A stretch of DNA of 64,000 bases from Capnocytophaga sputigena (GTDB lineage: Bacteria; Bacteroidota; Bacteroidia; Flavobacteriales; Flavobacteriaceae). The notes below the pieces were generated by a model that did not search any database, had not been told where the DNA came from, and saw only the letters and a list, made by a program, of their open reading frames with translations. Shown in pieces: positions 48,102 to 56,568 of this stretch; positions within the stretch are counted from its first letter, which is position 1, and every line of letters begins with the position of its first letter. The stretch covers positions 248,001-312,000 of the forward strand of contig NZ_UAVP01000008.1 of the NCBI RefSeq assembly GCF_900446695.1. Direction: 5' to 3'. A program made the position numbers and the translations under genes.

Positions 48102-48545
48102 CTATTTCTTTAGAATATATTTTTTGTATTGGTAATAGGCGATAGCTACTAAAATAAGTGCGATTAGCCAATAAGTTTTTGGGGTTAGCCCGAAATTGTG
48201 TTCTTTTTGTTTGAGTGATTGATGTTGGTGGAAATTCAGTACTTTTTGACGAGCTTGGTGCATTTCTTTCTGTTGCAGGCTGTCGGTGCGCTCACGCAAG
48301 TGTTTTACGTGGGTAGTGCTGTGGAGTTGCACTTGGGTATGCCCTGTGCTGTCCTTAAACGCCTCAAGTGTGAGATGTACTTCTTGTAGGCCACTGAGCC
48401 ATTCTACGGTGTGCAAGACTGCTGTTTGTTGGCGGTAGAGACTATCTATTTGCTCACGTATTTGGAGGGTTTCAGTTTGTTTTAGCTTATGTGTTTTGCA
48501 GGAGAATAGTAATAAAAAAGGCAATAAAAAGAGAATTTGTTTCAT
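48102..48545 (-). CDS. unimolecular-spanin-like lipoprotein
   Basis: This 147-residue protein has a lipobox ending in Cys16 (LLLFSC), then KTHKLKQ with no acidic surface-export motif. A long helical, Gln-rich coiled-coil-like middle (about 25-115) is followed by a single C-terminal membrane segment (YWLIALILVAIAYY, 125-138) and a Lys-rich end. Outer-membrane lipid at one end plus an inner-membrane helix at the other is the topology of phage u-spanins, which fuse the two membranes at the last step of lysis. The ATG at 48545 overlaps the endolysin stop (ATGA). The frame continues 66 codons upstream, but that is the endolysin gene in another frame. The assignment rests on topology and neighbours, not on sequence similarity. 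Confidence 0.6.
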   Translation of the reverse strand: MKQILFLLPFLLLFSCKTHKLKQTETLQIREQIDSLYRQQTAVLHTVEWLSGLQEVHLTLEAFKDSTGHTQVQLHSTTHVKHLRERTDSLQQKEMHQARQKVLNFHQHQSLKQKEHNFGLTPKTYWLIALILVAIAYYQYKKYILKK

Positions 48546-49075
48546 TTTGAGAGTTGTTTTATGATTTTTTTGAGTTGGGTTGCATAATCGGGGGCAGTGG
48601 CGTAGCCTGCACGAGCAATGGCTTCGGCGAATAAGTATGGGTCGGTTTTGACTTTTAGAGCCTCGGCATAGCGTTTGTTGTTCAAGAACAAAAGAGCGTG
48701 ATCGGTAAAGCAGGCTTCGGGAGTGGAGTATTTTTTGAACCAATCCTTTACCTTATATGTATATTTGCCATCAGTGCGCTTGGTAACGCTTAGCACTTCG
48801 GGGAATTTTTGTAATGCAGGGGTGCGCTGATAAGTTTCCCAATCACAAGAGAGCACTTCAGTAGTTACCAATAATTGTCGGTCAGAAGCGGGGATATTGG
48901 GTTTAGCTTTTACGCCAAAGAACATATTACCAGGGGCGCGTGTTCCCCAAGCACTTTCCAAGGCTGCTTGTGCCAAAATAAAGAGGTGTGAGATACCTGT
49001 TTTGCGTTCAGTTTCGATTGCATAGGGCTTGTAGGTAGCTACAAAAAGTGCGATTTGTTGTTCGTTGTTTGTCAT
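48542..49075 (-). CDS. glucosaminidase-type endolysin
   Basis: This is a 177-residue peptidoglycan hydrolase of the glucosaminidase (FlgJ/GH73-like) fold. It has GISHLFILAQAALESAWG with the catalytic Glu40, GNMFFGVKA, a central beta region and YAEALKVKTDPYLFAEAIARAGYAT near the end. No signal peptide is present, as expected for a phage endolysin released through a holin. It overlaps both neighbours by 4 bases (ATGA at 49075-49072 and 48545-48542), so the three genes are translationally coupled. Similar enzymes occur in Bacteroidota prophages. Confidence 0.85.
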   Translation of the reverse strand: MTNNEQQIALFVATYKPYAIETERKTGISHLFILAQAALESAWGTRAPGNMFFGVKAKPNIPASDRQLLVTTEVLSCDWETYQRTPALQKFPEVLSVTKRTDGKYTYKVKDWFKKYSTPEACFTDHALLFLNNKRYAEALKVKTDPYLFAEAIARAGYATAPDYATQLKKIIKQLSK

Positions 49076-49341
49076 TTTCTAAGTTGTTTTAAAAGGTTTT
49101 CGATAGAAGTTTCGAGTTCTTTGATACGTAGGTTAGCCTCTTTAAGGTCGGCAATGGCTTTGGCGTATTTTTCGCCTAAGTCATCAATCATTTCGCGATA
49201 GATGTGTATCGCTTTATCTACATTGTCTAATTCGCTGGCTTGTAGTTCCACGCGTTGTTTAGGGCGACCGAAGAGCCAGCCTGCCCATCCTGAGAGCAAA
49301 AGCCCTACAAAAGTGATGAATTGTTCTTTGAGAAGTTCCAT
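49072..49341 (-). CDS. holin-like membrane/coiled-coil protein
   Basis: This 89-residue protein has one membrane segment (residues 8-25, FITFVGLLLSGWAGWLF), a basic turn (GRPKQR) and a coiled coil to the C-terminus (KELETSIENLLKQLRK). Its size, single helix and place directly before the endolysin with an ATGA overlap fit a small holin or a holin-like spacer protein. Sequence alone does not prove hole formation. It begins the lysis cassette. Upstream lies the terminator of the DUF502 gene. Confidence 0.55.
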   Translation of the reverse strand: MELLKEQFITFVGLLLSGWAGWLFGRPKQRVELQASELDNVDKAIHIYREMIDDLGEKYAKAIADLKEANLRIKELETSIENLLKQLRK

Positions 49342-49442
49342 TTTCTTTTTGATTTATGATGCAAAATTGAGGAGTTTTGAAGAAGTGCACAAATAGTTGT
49401 AACGAGTGGTTACAAGATTGTAACAAGGGAGAAGTAGGGAAT

Positions 49443-49470
49443 AAAAAAGCGCGAGCTATGAGCTCGCGCC
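49443..49470 (-). terminator. terminator of the DUF502 gene
   Basis: GCGCGAGCT (49449-49457) and AGCTCGCGC (49461-49469) form a perfect 9-base-pair GC stem with a 3-base loop, followed on the minus transcript by six U. It also resembles the core of the 40-bp GGCGCGAGCT repeat. Confidence 0.85.
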
Positions 49471-49497
49471 TTTAATCATTAGGTATTCTTTAATGAG

Positions 49498-50079
49498 TTA
49501 TCCTTTCTTAATCGTTGTAATTCCGCCACTTAGAGCAAATTCCATCGCTTTTTGGGCAGTAAAGCCTTCGGCGGGTTTTACATTCTCGGCAGAAGTAACA
49601 ATCACCCAACCCGAAATAGCATACGAATGGGGCAAATATACGCTCACCATTCCCTCGAGATTGACAAAATCCATTGATGGCTGGGTAAGAAAACCTATGC
49701 GCCATACTTCGGGGGTTTCGTTTACACGTACCCACACTGGATTGGAGAACTTGCGTTTATCGCCTACAAATGACGCTAAGACATCTTTGATAGATGAATA
49801 GATGATTTTTACCCCAGGGATATGTGCCACCAAATAATCTAACAAACCTACCAATAGTTTCCCTAAAATGAGTCGGCTACCTATAAATCCGATGATGGCT
49901 GTGCCTAATAGGACTAATGCGAACACTAACCCTGGGTAATCTTTAGAGAGGTCGGGGACGAGGTTATCAACACTTTTGAATATCGACCAAATAATCCAAA
50001 TAGTAGCACTGAGAGGTCCTATGATAAGTATCCCTTGAAAAAAGTATTTGATAAAAGTACTAAAATAGTGTTTTTTCAT
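49498..50079 (-). CDS. DUF502 family membrane protein
   Basis: This 193-residue protein has two membrane helices near the N-terminus (YFFQGILIIGPLSATIWIIW and LVFALVLLGTAIIGFIGSRL), then a soluble beta-rich domain with the family's IPGVKIIYSSIKDVL and GMVSVYLPHSYAISG. DUF502 proteins are widespread and of unknown function. The gene stands alone with its own terminator. Confidence 0.88.
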   Translation of the reverse strand: MKKHYFSTFIKYFFQGILIIGPLSATIWIIWSIFKSVDNLVPDLSKDYPGLVFALVLLGTAIIGFIGSRLILGKLLVGLLDYLVAHIPGVKIIYSSIKDVLASFVGDKRKFSNPVWVRVNETPEVWRIGFLTQPSMDFVNLEGMVSVYLPHSYAISGWVIVTSAENVKPAEGFTAQKAMEFALSGGITTIKKG

Positions 50080-50281
50080 TGTTGTAATTTGCTGATTTTG
50101 CTAATTTAATCATTGGCTGTAATGCAAAAATAGCACTATTTTCCTAAATAGGAAAATTTTTCTTGCAAGGGAGAGTTTTTGGAGTTCTCGGAGTTTTCAG
50201 AGGTCTCTGGAGCGATTGAAGTTTTTGTAGTTGCATAAAATTAGATTGTGGATAGAATAGATTAAATTGTTTTATACAAAA

Positions 50282-50312
50282 AAAGCTGCTAAGTGGGGTA
50301 CTTAACAGCTTT
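50282..50312 (-). terminator. terminator of the nrf-ccs operon
   Basis: AAAGCTGCTAAGT and ACTTAACAGCTTT form a 13-base-pair stem with one mismatch and a short loop, 7 bases after the ccsA stop, with A/T runs on both sides. Confidence 0.8.
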
Positions 50313-50318
50313 TATTAT

Positions 50319-51113
50319 TTATCCAGAATAGGTATGTACACTCATTTGTGCCGTTGGCAAGTAGTTTACACCAAACCAGCAAACAAGGAGTAGTATAAAG
50401 GCAATTCCTACGATAAGGAAACTCTGAAAAGGTTTCTTTTCTTTGTGATTGTACTTATGGTGGAGATATACCAAATAACCAAGCCAAGTGATAAATGCCC
50501 AAGTTTCTTTAGGGTCCCACGTCCAATAGTGCCCCCACGCTTCTTTTGCCCAAAGGGCTCCAAAGAGCAATCCAAAAGTGAGAAATACATAACCTATTTT
50601 TACAAGTTGGTCGATGACAGTAAAGATTGATTGTACTTCTTGTCCTTTTTTATAGCGATAAATGCCATAGAAAGCGGTGAGTGAAGCCATCCCTAACATT
50701 GCATAAGCAAAGATATACACGATTACGTGTGGAATGAACCACACGCTCTGCAAGGCAGGCATTAAGGCTTTGTTCATTGTATCGGGGTGGGTATAGGTAA
50801 GTACTATAAATACAATCCCCATTACAGCTGAATAGCTGAGCATCCACTTTTGGCGATAGAGCCAATAGATGGCACAGCCTATGAGTCCCATAAAGAATGC
50901 GTACCAAATACGTGTTTCGGCAAGGGTGCGCAAGGGCGGACGATCTAAGTTTTGCCACAAGGCAACAATAAAGACTCCAATGGTTAGGGTAGCTACTAAA
51001 TGAGCTGTAATACTGAGGTTTCTAAGAGCTTTACTTTTACTATAGATAAGCGTTCCGGAAAGTAACCATAGGGCTACTGAAATATATGTTATAAGATTGA
51101 AATAATGCCACAT
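50319..51113 (-). CDS. ccsA: cytochrome c biogenesis protein CcsA (ResC-like)
   Basis: This 264-residue membrane protein has about eight helices. The heme-handling WWD motif is WGHYWTWDPKETWAFITWLGY, and conserved His residues in the neighbouring helices (IPHVIVYIFAY, YLHHKYN) are the expected axial ligands. With ResB it forms the system II cytochrome c synthetase that carries heme out and attaches it to CxxCH sites. It follows resB by 24 bases and ends the operon. Confidence 0.92.
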   Translation of the reverse strand: MWHYFNLITYISVALWLLSGTLIYSKSKALRNLSITAHLVATLTIGVFIVALWQNLDRPPLRTLAETRIWYAFFMGLIGCAIYWLYRQKWMLSYSAVMGIVFIVLTYTHPDTMNKALMPALQSVWFIPHVIVYIFAYAMLGMASLTAFYGIYRYKKGQEVQSIFTVIDQLVKIGYVFLTFGLLFGALWAKEAWGHYWTWDPKETWAFITWLGYLVYLHHKYNHKEKKPFQSFLIVGIAFILLLVCWFGVNYLPTAQMSVHTYSG

Positions 51114-51137
51114 AGTTTAGAAAATAGGAATTAGGAG

Positions 51138-52361
51138 TTAGGAATTAGATGTTTGTTTTTTAGTTTTTACTTCAAAGAGGAGGGCAATACCTCCGGCAAG
51201 TAGTAAGAAAATTCCTACATAAACGACAGGTAACCAAGGGTCGGAGATGAGTTCGACGACACTGAGTTCTGACCAGCGCCCCATACGTTCATCGTAACTC
51301 AATTGGTAAATGCGCCAACCACCTACGCTGATAGGGTGGTTTACTTCTATTTTTTCTTCGAGTACTTCGTTTATATGATCTTTTTGATATATCAATACAT
51401 CGGATTGGAATTTGCGTGCTTCGGCAGGTGCCATTACCAAGGTATGTTCATCATCTAAATGAATGGCACGAGGTGAGAATTGGAAGTTACCGGCTGAAAT
51501 CCAATCGGTTTTCTTTTTGTGAGTACGAAGGTCTTCTACGGTTACTTTGGCTGCATTGGTCGCACCCCACATCGTGTGATTGACATAAGTACTATCGGTA
51601 TCGGGGATTGCCTTTTCGAGGTATTGGTGAAGAGTAATTTTCCAATTCAGCAGGGTCATACTCTCACCTTGTTTTTCGAGCATAAAGCCTATAGGTTTTT
51701 CGTGAGGCAGTGCCGAGCCTGTACTATCGATAACAAATAGTTTATTAGGATAAATATCTATACTAAACTCTTTGAGTTCCATAGCGATAGGCAGTTGTAC
51801 TACGCGATTATCATCGGTAGTTGCACGCCATTCGAGTTTATCCTTATAAAGGTTCATTTTCAAGCGAATGATGTCGCCTTGCCCTAATACCCCAGCAAAC
51901 ATTGTAAGCCATAAGCCAAAGTGATTGAGGAGGAAAGGAATGTTTTTGCGTTGATAAACCATTGAGCGTTTGAGGATAGAAAACCAGAGGTTCATCAGTG
52001 CTAATACGAAAACGATACCAAAGTACCAAGTTTTGGTAAGGTCGTCTAATCCTAATTTGCCTAGAAAGCTATTTGCTACTTCTTGAGGATTCACATTGAT
52101 ACTCCCCAAGCCGATGGTGAGTATTCCAAGAGTTGCAACTGTAACAATTGCAAAAGGCGCCGAAGAAAAGCGCACGATGAAGTTTGTTTTTCTAAAGATA
52201 AAATATACAGCTGTAGTGATTACTACGAAGGCAAAGCCTTCTATCACATTGTAAGGAAAACTAAACCAACTTTTGCTGATACTTCCTAAGGTAAGTTGCA
52301 GTATCAACCCTATGATAAGGGACACACACGCAACCAAAATAGCGAAAGGATATTGTTTCAT
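51138..52361 (-). CDS. resB: cytochrome c biogenesis protein ResB (Ccs1-like)
   Basis: This 407-residue protein has three N-terminal helices (LVACVSLIIGLILQLTLG, FAFVVITTAVYFIF, FAIVTVATLGILTIGL), another (FLLNHFGLWLTMFAGVLGQGD), a large periplasmic domain and a final helix (VVYVGIFLLLAGGIALLFEV). VGGWRIYQLSYDERMGRWS is the conserved ResB C-terminal motif. It works with CcsA. Placement after nrfHA means that heme attachment capacity is made together with the nine-heme nitrite reductase system. Confidence 0.9.
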   Translation of the reverse strand: MKQYPFAILVACVSLIIGLILQLTLGSISKSWFSFPYNVIEGFAFVVITTAVYFIFRKTNFIVRFSSAPFAIVTVATLGILTIGLGSINVNPQEVANSFLGKLGLDDLTKTWYFGIVFVLALMNLWFSILKRSMVYQRKNIPFLLNHFGLWLTMFAGVLGQGDIIRLKMNLYKDKLEWRATTDDNRVVQLPIAMELKEFSIDIYPNKLFVIDSTGSALPHEKPIGFMLEKQGESMTLLNWKITLHQYLEKAIPDTDSTYVNHTMWGATNAAKVTVEDLRTHKKKTDWISAGNFQFSPRAIHLDDEHTLVMAPAEARKFQSDVLIYQKDHINEVLEEKIEVNHPISVGGWRIYQLSYDERMGRWSELSVVELISDPWLPVVYVGIFLLLAGGIALLFEVKTKKQTSNS

Positions 52362-52364
52362 TAG

Positions 52365-52388
52365 TTAGGTAAGAGATAAGAGGTAAGA
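52365..52388. repeat. GTTAGGTAAGAGATAAGAGGTAAG repeat
   Basis: This copy of the GTAAGAGATAAGA family lies between the resB start codon and the palindrome at 52391-52416. Confidence 0.5.
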
Positions 52389-52390
52389 AA

Positions 52391-52416
52391 TAGGGGCGAA
52401 TTGCCATTCGCCCCTA
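52391..52416 (-). repeat. TAGGGGCGAAT/ATTCGCCCCTA palindrome
   Basis: This is a perfect 11-base-pair inverted repeat with a 4-base loop between nrfA and resB. It could lower readthrough from nrfA into resB. A decayed copy is at 8851-8877. Confidence 0.6.
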
Positions 52417-52445
52417 CATCGTTATTTATTATTGGTGATTTGTTA

Positions 52446-53912
52446 TTATTTTTGGGTTACTAAGCGTCCTTTTTCTTTGGCTTCTTTAATCCATTTAGGA
52501 ACGATAGTTTCTAAGAATTTTTTCTTAGCAGCTTCTTCTTTAGGGATATCTAGACCAATTTCTTTTTGAGCTTTAGCTTTAGTGCTGATATCAGGCATTA
52601 CGAAAGCTGTTTTGATGTTTAGTTTTTCTTTAAGCACATCTAAATTATTTTCAGCTTGATAAGCATAGATAAGACCATCGCTAAGGAGGCGTTCAGATTC
52701 GATAGGAGCGTGGAAAGCGGCACCGTGTGAAGAGTGTACCATATCCCAACGCCATTGTGATTTGCGGATAAGTGCCAAAGTAGGTTTCATTTGTTCTTCA
52801 GTAGCACCGTTATCCCACAAGAATTTAGCTTTGAAGTGTACTTTAGCCAATTGTTTTTCGAGTTTCATACGCATACCATATACAGCATCTTGGCGATCAT
52901 ATACGTTTTTCACCAATTCTTCTTCACTTTGGCGGTGACAAGTTTGGCAACTTGCAGACACGTTACGCAATGGACTGCTGATTTGGTGATCAGAGAATTT
53001 TACAGCACCATCAGTTTTGTAAGGCATGTGGCAATCGGCACAAGAAACGCCACGTTGTCCGTGGATACCGAGTTGAGAAAGTTCATAATCAGGGTGTTGT
53101 GCTTTGAGGATAGGAGTACGGCTAAGAGAGTGAACATAGTCAGTCCAACCTTCTTTATCGTAATATTCTTCCATTTTTTCAACAGTCATTCCTTCATCCC
53201 AAGGGAAAGTAAGATATTTTTTATCACCTTTGAAGTAGTACTCTACGTGGCATTGAGCACACACGAGAGAGCGCATTTCTTGGTGAGTAGCTTTATTGAT
53301 GTCACGACCTTGACGTTTGAAAGCTTCTTGTAAAGCCAATTGTTTTACTTGTAATTTCATAGTTTTGGTATCGTGGCAAGTAGCACAACCGATAGGGTTT
53401 ACGATTTGGCTACCCCATTGATCCCAAGGAGCACTATAGTAAGTTTCAGCACCTACTTCTTTCATAAGGCGAGGCACATCAGGGCTTTTACAAGTCCAGC
53501 AAGTACCTGGTTGAGGAGAGTGGGTAGAATCGGTAGGCGCACCAGTACGGAGAATTTTGGTAACATCCTCAATAGCGTGCATGTGTCCGCGAGGAGCGTT
53601 GTATTCCTTAGAGAAAGCATAACCAGCCCAAAGGATTACCATTTCGGGGCGCAAAGCGAGCAAATCATCATCTTGACTGCTCATATACCTAGAGCGGAAT
53701 GTAGTGTCGGCAGTTGCTGCCCACGAAGCGTATTCACGAGGATAGAACGGTTCAAAGAGCTCGTTTTTGCATTCCTGATCGGGGAGGTTATTACCGCCTC
53801 TTGCGATAAACTGAGCTTCTGTAGATCTATTCATTATTGAATTAGCCAATAGTCCTAATAAAAAGGTAACTACTGCTAATAAACCTGCAATTAACCAATG
53901 TTTCTTTTTCAT
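52446..53912 (-). CDS. nrfA: cytochrome c nitrite reductase catalytic subunit
   Basis: This 488-residue periplasmic pentaheme enzyme reduces nitrite to ammonium. All five heme sites are visible: the active-site CWTCK with lysine ligand, then CATCH, CAQCH, CADCH and CQTCH. RSLVCAQCHVEYYF carries the catalytic Tyr region, and the distal HSSHGAAFH is present. The ATG at 53912 begins a signal or anchor helix (MKKKHWLIAGLLAVVTFLLG); the open frame upstream overlaps nrfH and lacks an export signal. It is 25 bases after nrfH. Confidence 0.97.
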   Translation of the reverse strand: MKKKHWLIAGLLAVVTFLLGLLANSIMNRSTEAQFIARGGNNLPDQECKNELFEPFYPREYASWAATADTTFRSRYMSSQDDDLLALRPEMVILWAGYAFSKEYNAPRGHMHAIEDVTKILRTGAPTDSTHSPQPGTCWTCKSPDVPRLMKEVGAETYYSAPWDQWGSQIVNPIGCATCHDTKTMKLQVKQLALQEAFKRQGRDINKATHQEMRSLVCAQCHVEYYFKGDKKYLTFPWDEGMTVEKMEEYYDKEGWTDYVHSLSRTPILKAQHPDYELSQLGIHGQRGVSCADCHMPYKTDGAVKFSDHQISSPLRNVSASCQTCHRQSEEELVKNVYDRQDAVYGMRMKLEKQLAKVHFKAKFLWDNGATEEQMKPTLALIRKSQWRWDMVHSSHGAAFHAPIESERLLSDGLIYAYQAENNLDVLKEKLNIKTAFVMPDISTKAKAQKEIGLDIPKEEAAKKKFLETIVPKWIKEAKEKGRLVTQK

Positions 53913-53937
53913 CGCTGTATAAATTATATTTCGTTTT

Positions 53938-54555
53938 TTAATTTGTTGATTTTTCTTTATTTTTAACCATATTATCAAGCCATTCAGGGGTATTGTTTGG
54001 CATATTACTAATAATAGGTACGGGTGAATGAGGAGCTGCATTAAGTCCGCGTACACGGCTGTGAGGTACTTCGCGGTGGCAGTCCCAGCAGAGTCGCCCG
54101 TTATCGGCGTGAGCCATTTCGGCAGTTACCTTTCCTGCTTGTACTTCACTTACCAAAGTACTATGGCAGCGGATACAGTTTTCTTGTACTACCTTTTGCC
54201 CTGGAGAGTGCATTTTAATCACTTGAGGTTCCAAGCGGAAAGTGAACATCGTGGCGTGGCGTAGACCGTCGTTCGCTTTGAAATAGTATTTGCGAAAAAC
54301 GTTGTCGTGAGGCACGTGGCAATCGTTACACACGGTATTGCGACCGTGAGAGGAGTGCATCCACGTAGCGTACTCAGGCTCCATAATATGGCAGTTCACA
54401 CACGCCTTGGGGTCGTCAGACAGATAGGAGTGCGCTTTGGATATATAAAATATGTATCCGCCAAGCCCTATCAATATCCCTACTAACGACGGAATCAAGA
54501 ATCGAAACCATCGTCCTTTTTTAGTAGATTGGGTGTTGTTATTTGTTGTCGCCAT
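53938..54555 (-). CDS. nrfH: NrfH-type tetraheme quinol dehydrogenase
   Basis: This 205-residue membrane-anchored NapC/NirT-family cytochrome has a single N-terminal helix (FLIPSLVGILIGLGGYIFYI) and four heme sites: CVNCH, CNDCH, CIRCH and CWDCH. It oxidises menaquinol and hands electrons to NrfA. It is the first gene of nrfH-nrfA-resB-ccsA and has a clear promoter with a palindrome over its -33 element. Confidence 0.95.
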   Translation of the reverse strand: MATTNNNTQSTKKGRWFRFLIPSLVGILIGLGGYIFYISKAHSYLSDDPKACVNCHIMEPEYATWMHSSHGRNTVCNDCHVPHDNVFRKYYFKANDGLRHATMFTFRLEPQVIKMHSPGQKVVQENCIRCHSTLVSEVQAGKVTAEMAHADNGRLCWDCHREVPHSRVRGLNAAPHSPVPIISNMPNNTPEWLDNMVKNKEKSTN

Positions 54556-54589
54556 TATATAAAAAATAAATTTTCGTTGTTTTTCGTTG

Positions 54590-54623
54590 CAAATATAAAA
54601 TAGTTTCCTTACATTTGCAAATG
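54590..54623 (-). promoter_or_regulatory. nrfH promoter with CATTTGCAAATG palindrome
   Basis: On the minus strand TTTG (54621-54618), 20 bases, then TATATTTG (54597-54590) is a full Bacteroidota promoter. A perfect 12-base palindrome CATTTGCAAATG (54612-54623) covers the -33 element and could be an operator for a nitrogen-oxide or redox regulator. The divergent porin gene starts at 54738. Confidence 0.65.
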
Positions 54624-54737
54624 AAAACGAAAGAATCTATATACTTTATTGTAAGTCTAAATAAGGGAAGTTTGTTTTTTATTCATTTTCAATATATTAA
54701 CATCTTTTAAATGTAAATAATTCAAAAAAATATACCG

Positions 54738-56093
54738 ATGAAAAAACATTTATTATCAATTTTTGCTTTAGGTACAGCTTTCGTTTTGTACCCTACTTTG
54801 GCAACTGCTCAAGAAGAGTTACCACCACCTCCACCAATGGAAGAAATGGCTCCACCACCACCTCCAAACGAATTTACACTATCAGCACAATTGCGTCCGC
54901 GTTTTGAGTACCGCAACGGAGCTTACAAACCTATCCAAGATGGTGAAGCACCTGCCATCCTTACTAACAATCGCGTTCGCTTGAATTTTGACTACAAGCA
55001 CACCGACCGCCTACACCTATATATATCACTACAAAATGTGAATGTATGGGGACAAGCACCTCAAATACAATCATTCGATAGAACTGGTGGTATGTCGGTT
55101 TTCGAGGCTTATGCCGAATTCCCTCTTGTTAATACCCTCAGTGCAAAAGTAGGTAGACAAGTGATTGCGCTGGACGACGACCGTATTTTCGGGTCTCTTG
55201 ATTGGCACCCTGCAGGTCGTAGTCACGATGCTGTGAGCTTGAATTGGAACGCTTGTGACCAATGGACACTCCGCAGCTTCTTTGCTTACAACCAAGGAAT
55301 TGCTTCAGGAACAATGGATGTAAACACTCCTAATGGAGTACATTTCCAAGGAGGACAAGCCTACCAACACCTTGAAGCAGTTCACTCTCACCACAAATTT
55401 AGCGAAGACCAAAAATTATCTCTCTTGTTTGCTAACTTAGGTTACCGCGTTAATAATGGTACAAACTATAATATACAAACATTTGGAGCACACTACACTG
55501 GCAAAAGTGACGATTTGAACTATAGCGCTTCTGCTTATTTACAAACTGGTAAAAATGCAAAAGGACAAGACAAGAGCGCTTATATGTTTGCAGTGAATGC
55601 AGGCTACAAGTTCTCTCCTATTTTCAGTTTAGCAGCTGGAGTAGACTACCTCAGTGGCACAGCTACTCCTTCCTCTAACACAACGGATAAAACTTTTGAT
55701 CCATTCAGTGGTACCAACCATAAGTTCTATGACTTTATGGATTATTACTATGTAGGTTTTACTCCTTCTGCAGGTTTGCTTAATCCTTACCTTACTGCTA
55801 ATGTACGCACTGGTGAGAAGAGCAACCTCAGCGCTACTTTCCACTATTTTGCACCTGCTGCTAAGTTTGAAACTGACAAAAAACACAGCAGCTATGGCAG
55901 TGAAATCGATTTGGTGTATAACCTAAAAGTACAACCTTTTATCGGACTACAATTAGGTTACTCTACTTACTTTGCTAATGATGGCACTAAAGCCCTTAAA
56001 TTTGGTAATACTTCTACTAAAACACGTGGTTACCAAGATTGGTTTTGGTGCAGCTTGAACATCAATCCTAAATCATTCTCAGTGATGTTCTAA
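54738..56093 (+). CDS. alginate-export-like outer-membrane porin
   Basis: This 451-residue barrel has a signal peptide ending ATAQ and then a proline-rich linker (PPPPPMEEMAPPPPP) before the first strand (FTLSAQLRPRFEYRNGA). VGRQVIALDDDRIFG followed by DWHPAGRSHDAVSLNW matches the alginate-export (AlgE-like) family pattern. The last strand is NPKSFSVMF. It is divergent from nrfHA, sharing a 182-base control region, so it may admit nitrite, nitrate or another respiratory substrate; that link is inferred only from position. Confidence 0.8.
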   Translation: MKKHLLSIFALGTAFVLYPTLATAQEELPPPPPMEEMAPPPPPNEFTLSAQLRPRFEYRNGAYKPIQDGEAPAILTNNRVRLNFDYKHTDRLHLYISLQNVNVWGQAPQIQSFDRTGGMSVFEAYAEFPLVNTLSAKVGRQVIALDDDRIFGSLDWHPAGRSHDAVSLNWNACDQWTLRSFFAYNQGIASGTMDVNTPNGVHFQGGQAYQHLEAVHSHHKFSEDQKLSLLFANLGYRVNNGTNYNIQTFGAHYTGKSDDLNYSASAYLQTGKNAKGQDKSAYMFAVNAGYKFSPIFSLAAGVDYLSGTATPSSNTTDKTFDPFSGTNHKFYDFMDYYYVGFTPSAGLLNPYLTANVRTGEKSNLSATFHYFAPAAKFETDKKHSSYGSEIDLVYNLKVQPFIGLQLGYSTYFANDGTKALKFGNTSTKTRGYQDWFWCSLNINPKSFSVMF

Positions 56094-56112
56094 AAACAAC
56101 TAATATTTATAT

Positions 56113-56148
56113 AAAAAGGATAGCTTTCTGTGGAGAGCTATCCTTTTT
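56113..56148. terminator. bidirectional terminator
   Basis: AAAAAGGATAGCT (56113-56125) and AGCTATCCTTTTT (56136-56148) pair perfectly. It lies between convergent genes and can serve the porin gene on + and, with its A-run, the gene ending at 56203 on -. Confidence 0.85.
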
Positions 56149-56202
56149 ATTTTTCACTCTATCTATTATGATAAATATTGAATGAGCAAATAAATTTTGT
56201 AT

Positions 56203-56568
56203 TTACTTCTTATTTGCGATTGCTTGTTCAAAAGGGGTGATTGTAATGTTTTGTGCGAGCGACAAACAAGTACTGAACATCAAAGCACCCAAAAAACCAT
56301 AAACTTTGAACCCTCCTACAATCAGTGAGGCAATAAGTACCATTATAGTGTTGTTCAAAAACATTGTAAGCCCAAAAGTGAGTTCGGCGATAGGCATCAA
56401 CACATAGTCTAACAGCGGACGCAGATAGGCGTTCAAGCAGGAAAGCACAAAGGCTGCAAGTATGGCTGTGGAATACCCCTCGATGGTAGCACCTACATTC
56501 AAAATACACAATAGGAATATAAGCGTTGCCGAAATCATTAGGTATAGAAAATATTTTAGGAATTGCAT
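56203..56568 (-). CDS. phage-holin-family (PF04020-like) membrane protein
   Basis: This is a 121-residue protein with four membrane segments. The middle LSCLNAYLRPLLDYVLMPI and ELTFGLTMFLNNTIMVLIAS match the small bacterial membrane protein family annotated as phage holin family 4. Despite the name, members are ordinary chromosomal proteins of unknown function. It overlaps the hydrolase gene upstream by 13 bases, so the two are coupled. It is not related to the lysis cassette at 48-49 kb. Confidence 0.82.
   Translation of the reverse strand: MQFLKYFLYLMISATLIFLLCILNVGATIEGYSTAILAAFVLSCLNAYLRPLLDYVLMPIAELTFGLTMFLNNTIMVLIASLIVGGFKVYGFLGALMFSTCLSLAQNITITPFEQAIANKK

Noticed and set aside
48546-48743. 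Upstream extension of the spanin-like gene
   Set aside because: It is the endolysin gene read in another frame; the lipobox signal starts at 48545 with an ATGA overlap.
48102-49341. Part of an intact prophage
   Set aside because: No integrase, capsid, portal, tail or repressor genes are on either side; the flanks are a CDF exporter and a DUF502 protein.
52791-53333. Open frame of 180 codons on the + strand opposite nrfA
   Set aside because: It covers the heme-binding region of nrfA in reverse; five heme motifs prove the minus strand.
53913-54056. Upstream extension of nrfA into nrfH
   Set aside because: The export helix begins at 53912 and the extension lies over the nrfH C-terminus.
56203-56568. 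Prophage holin linked to the lysis cassette
   Set aside because: The protein belongs to a chromosomal membrane family that only carries the holin name, and it sits with a hydrolase gene 7 kb away.
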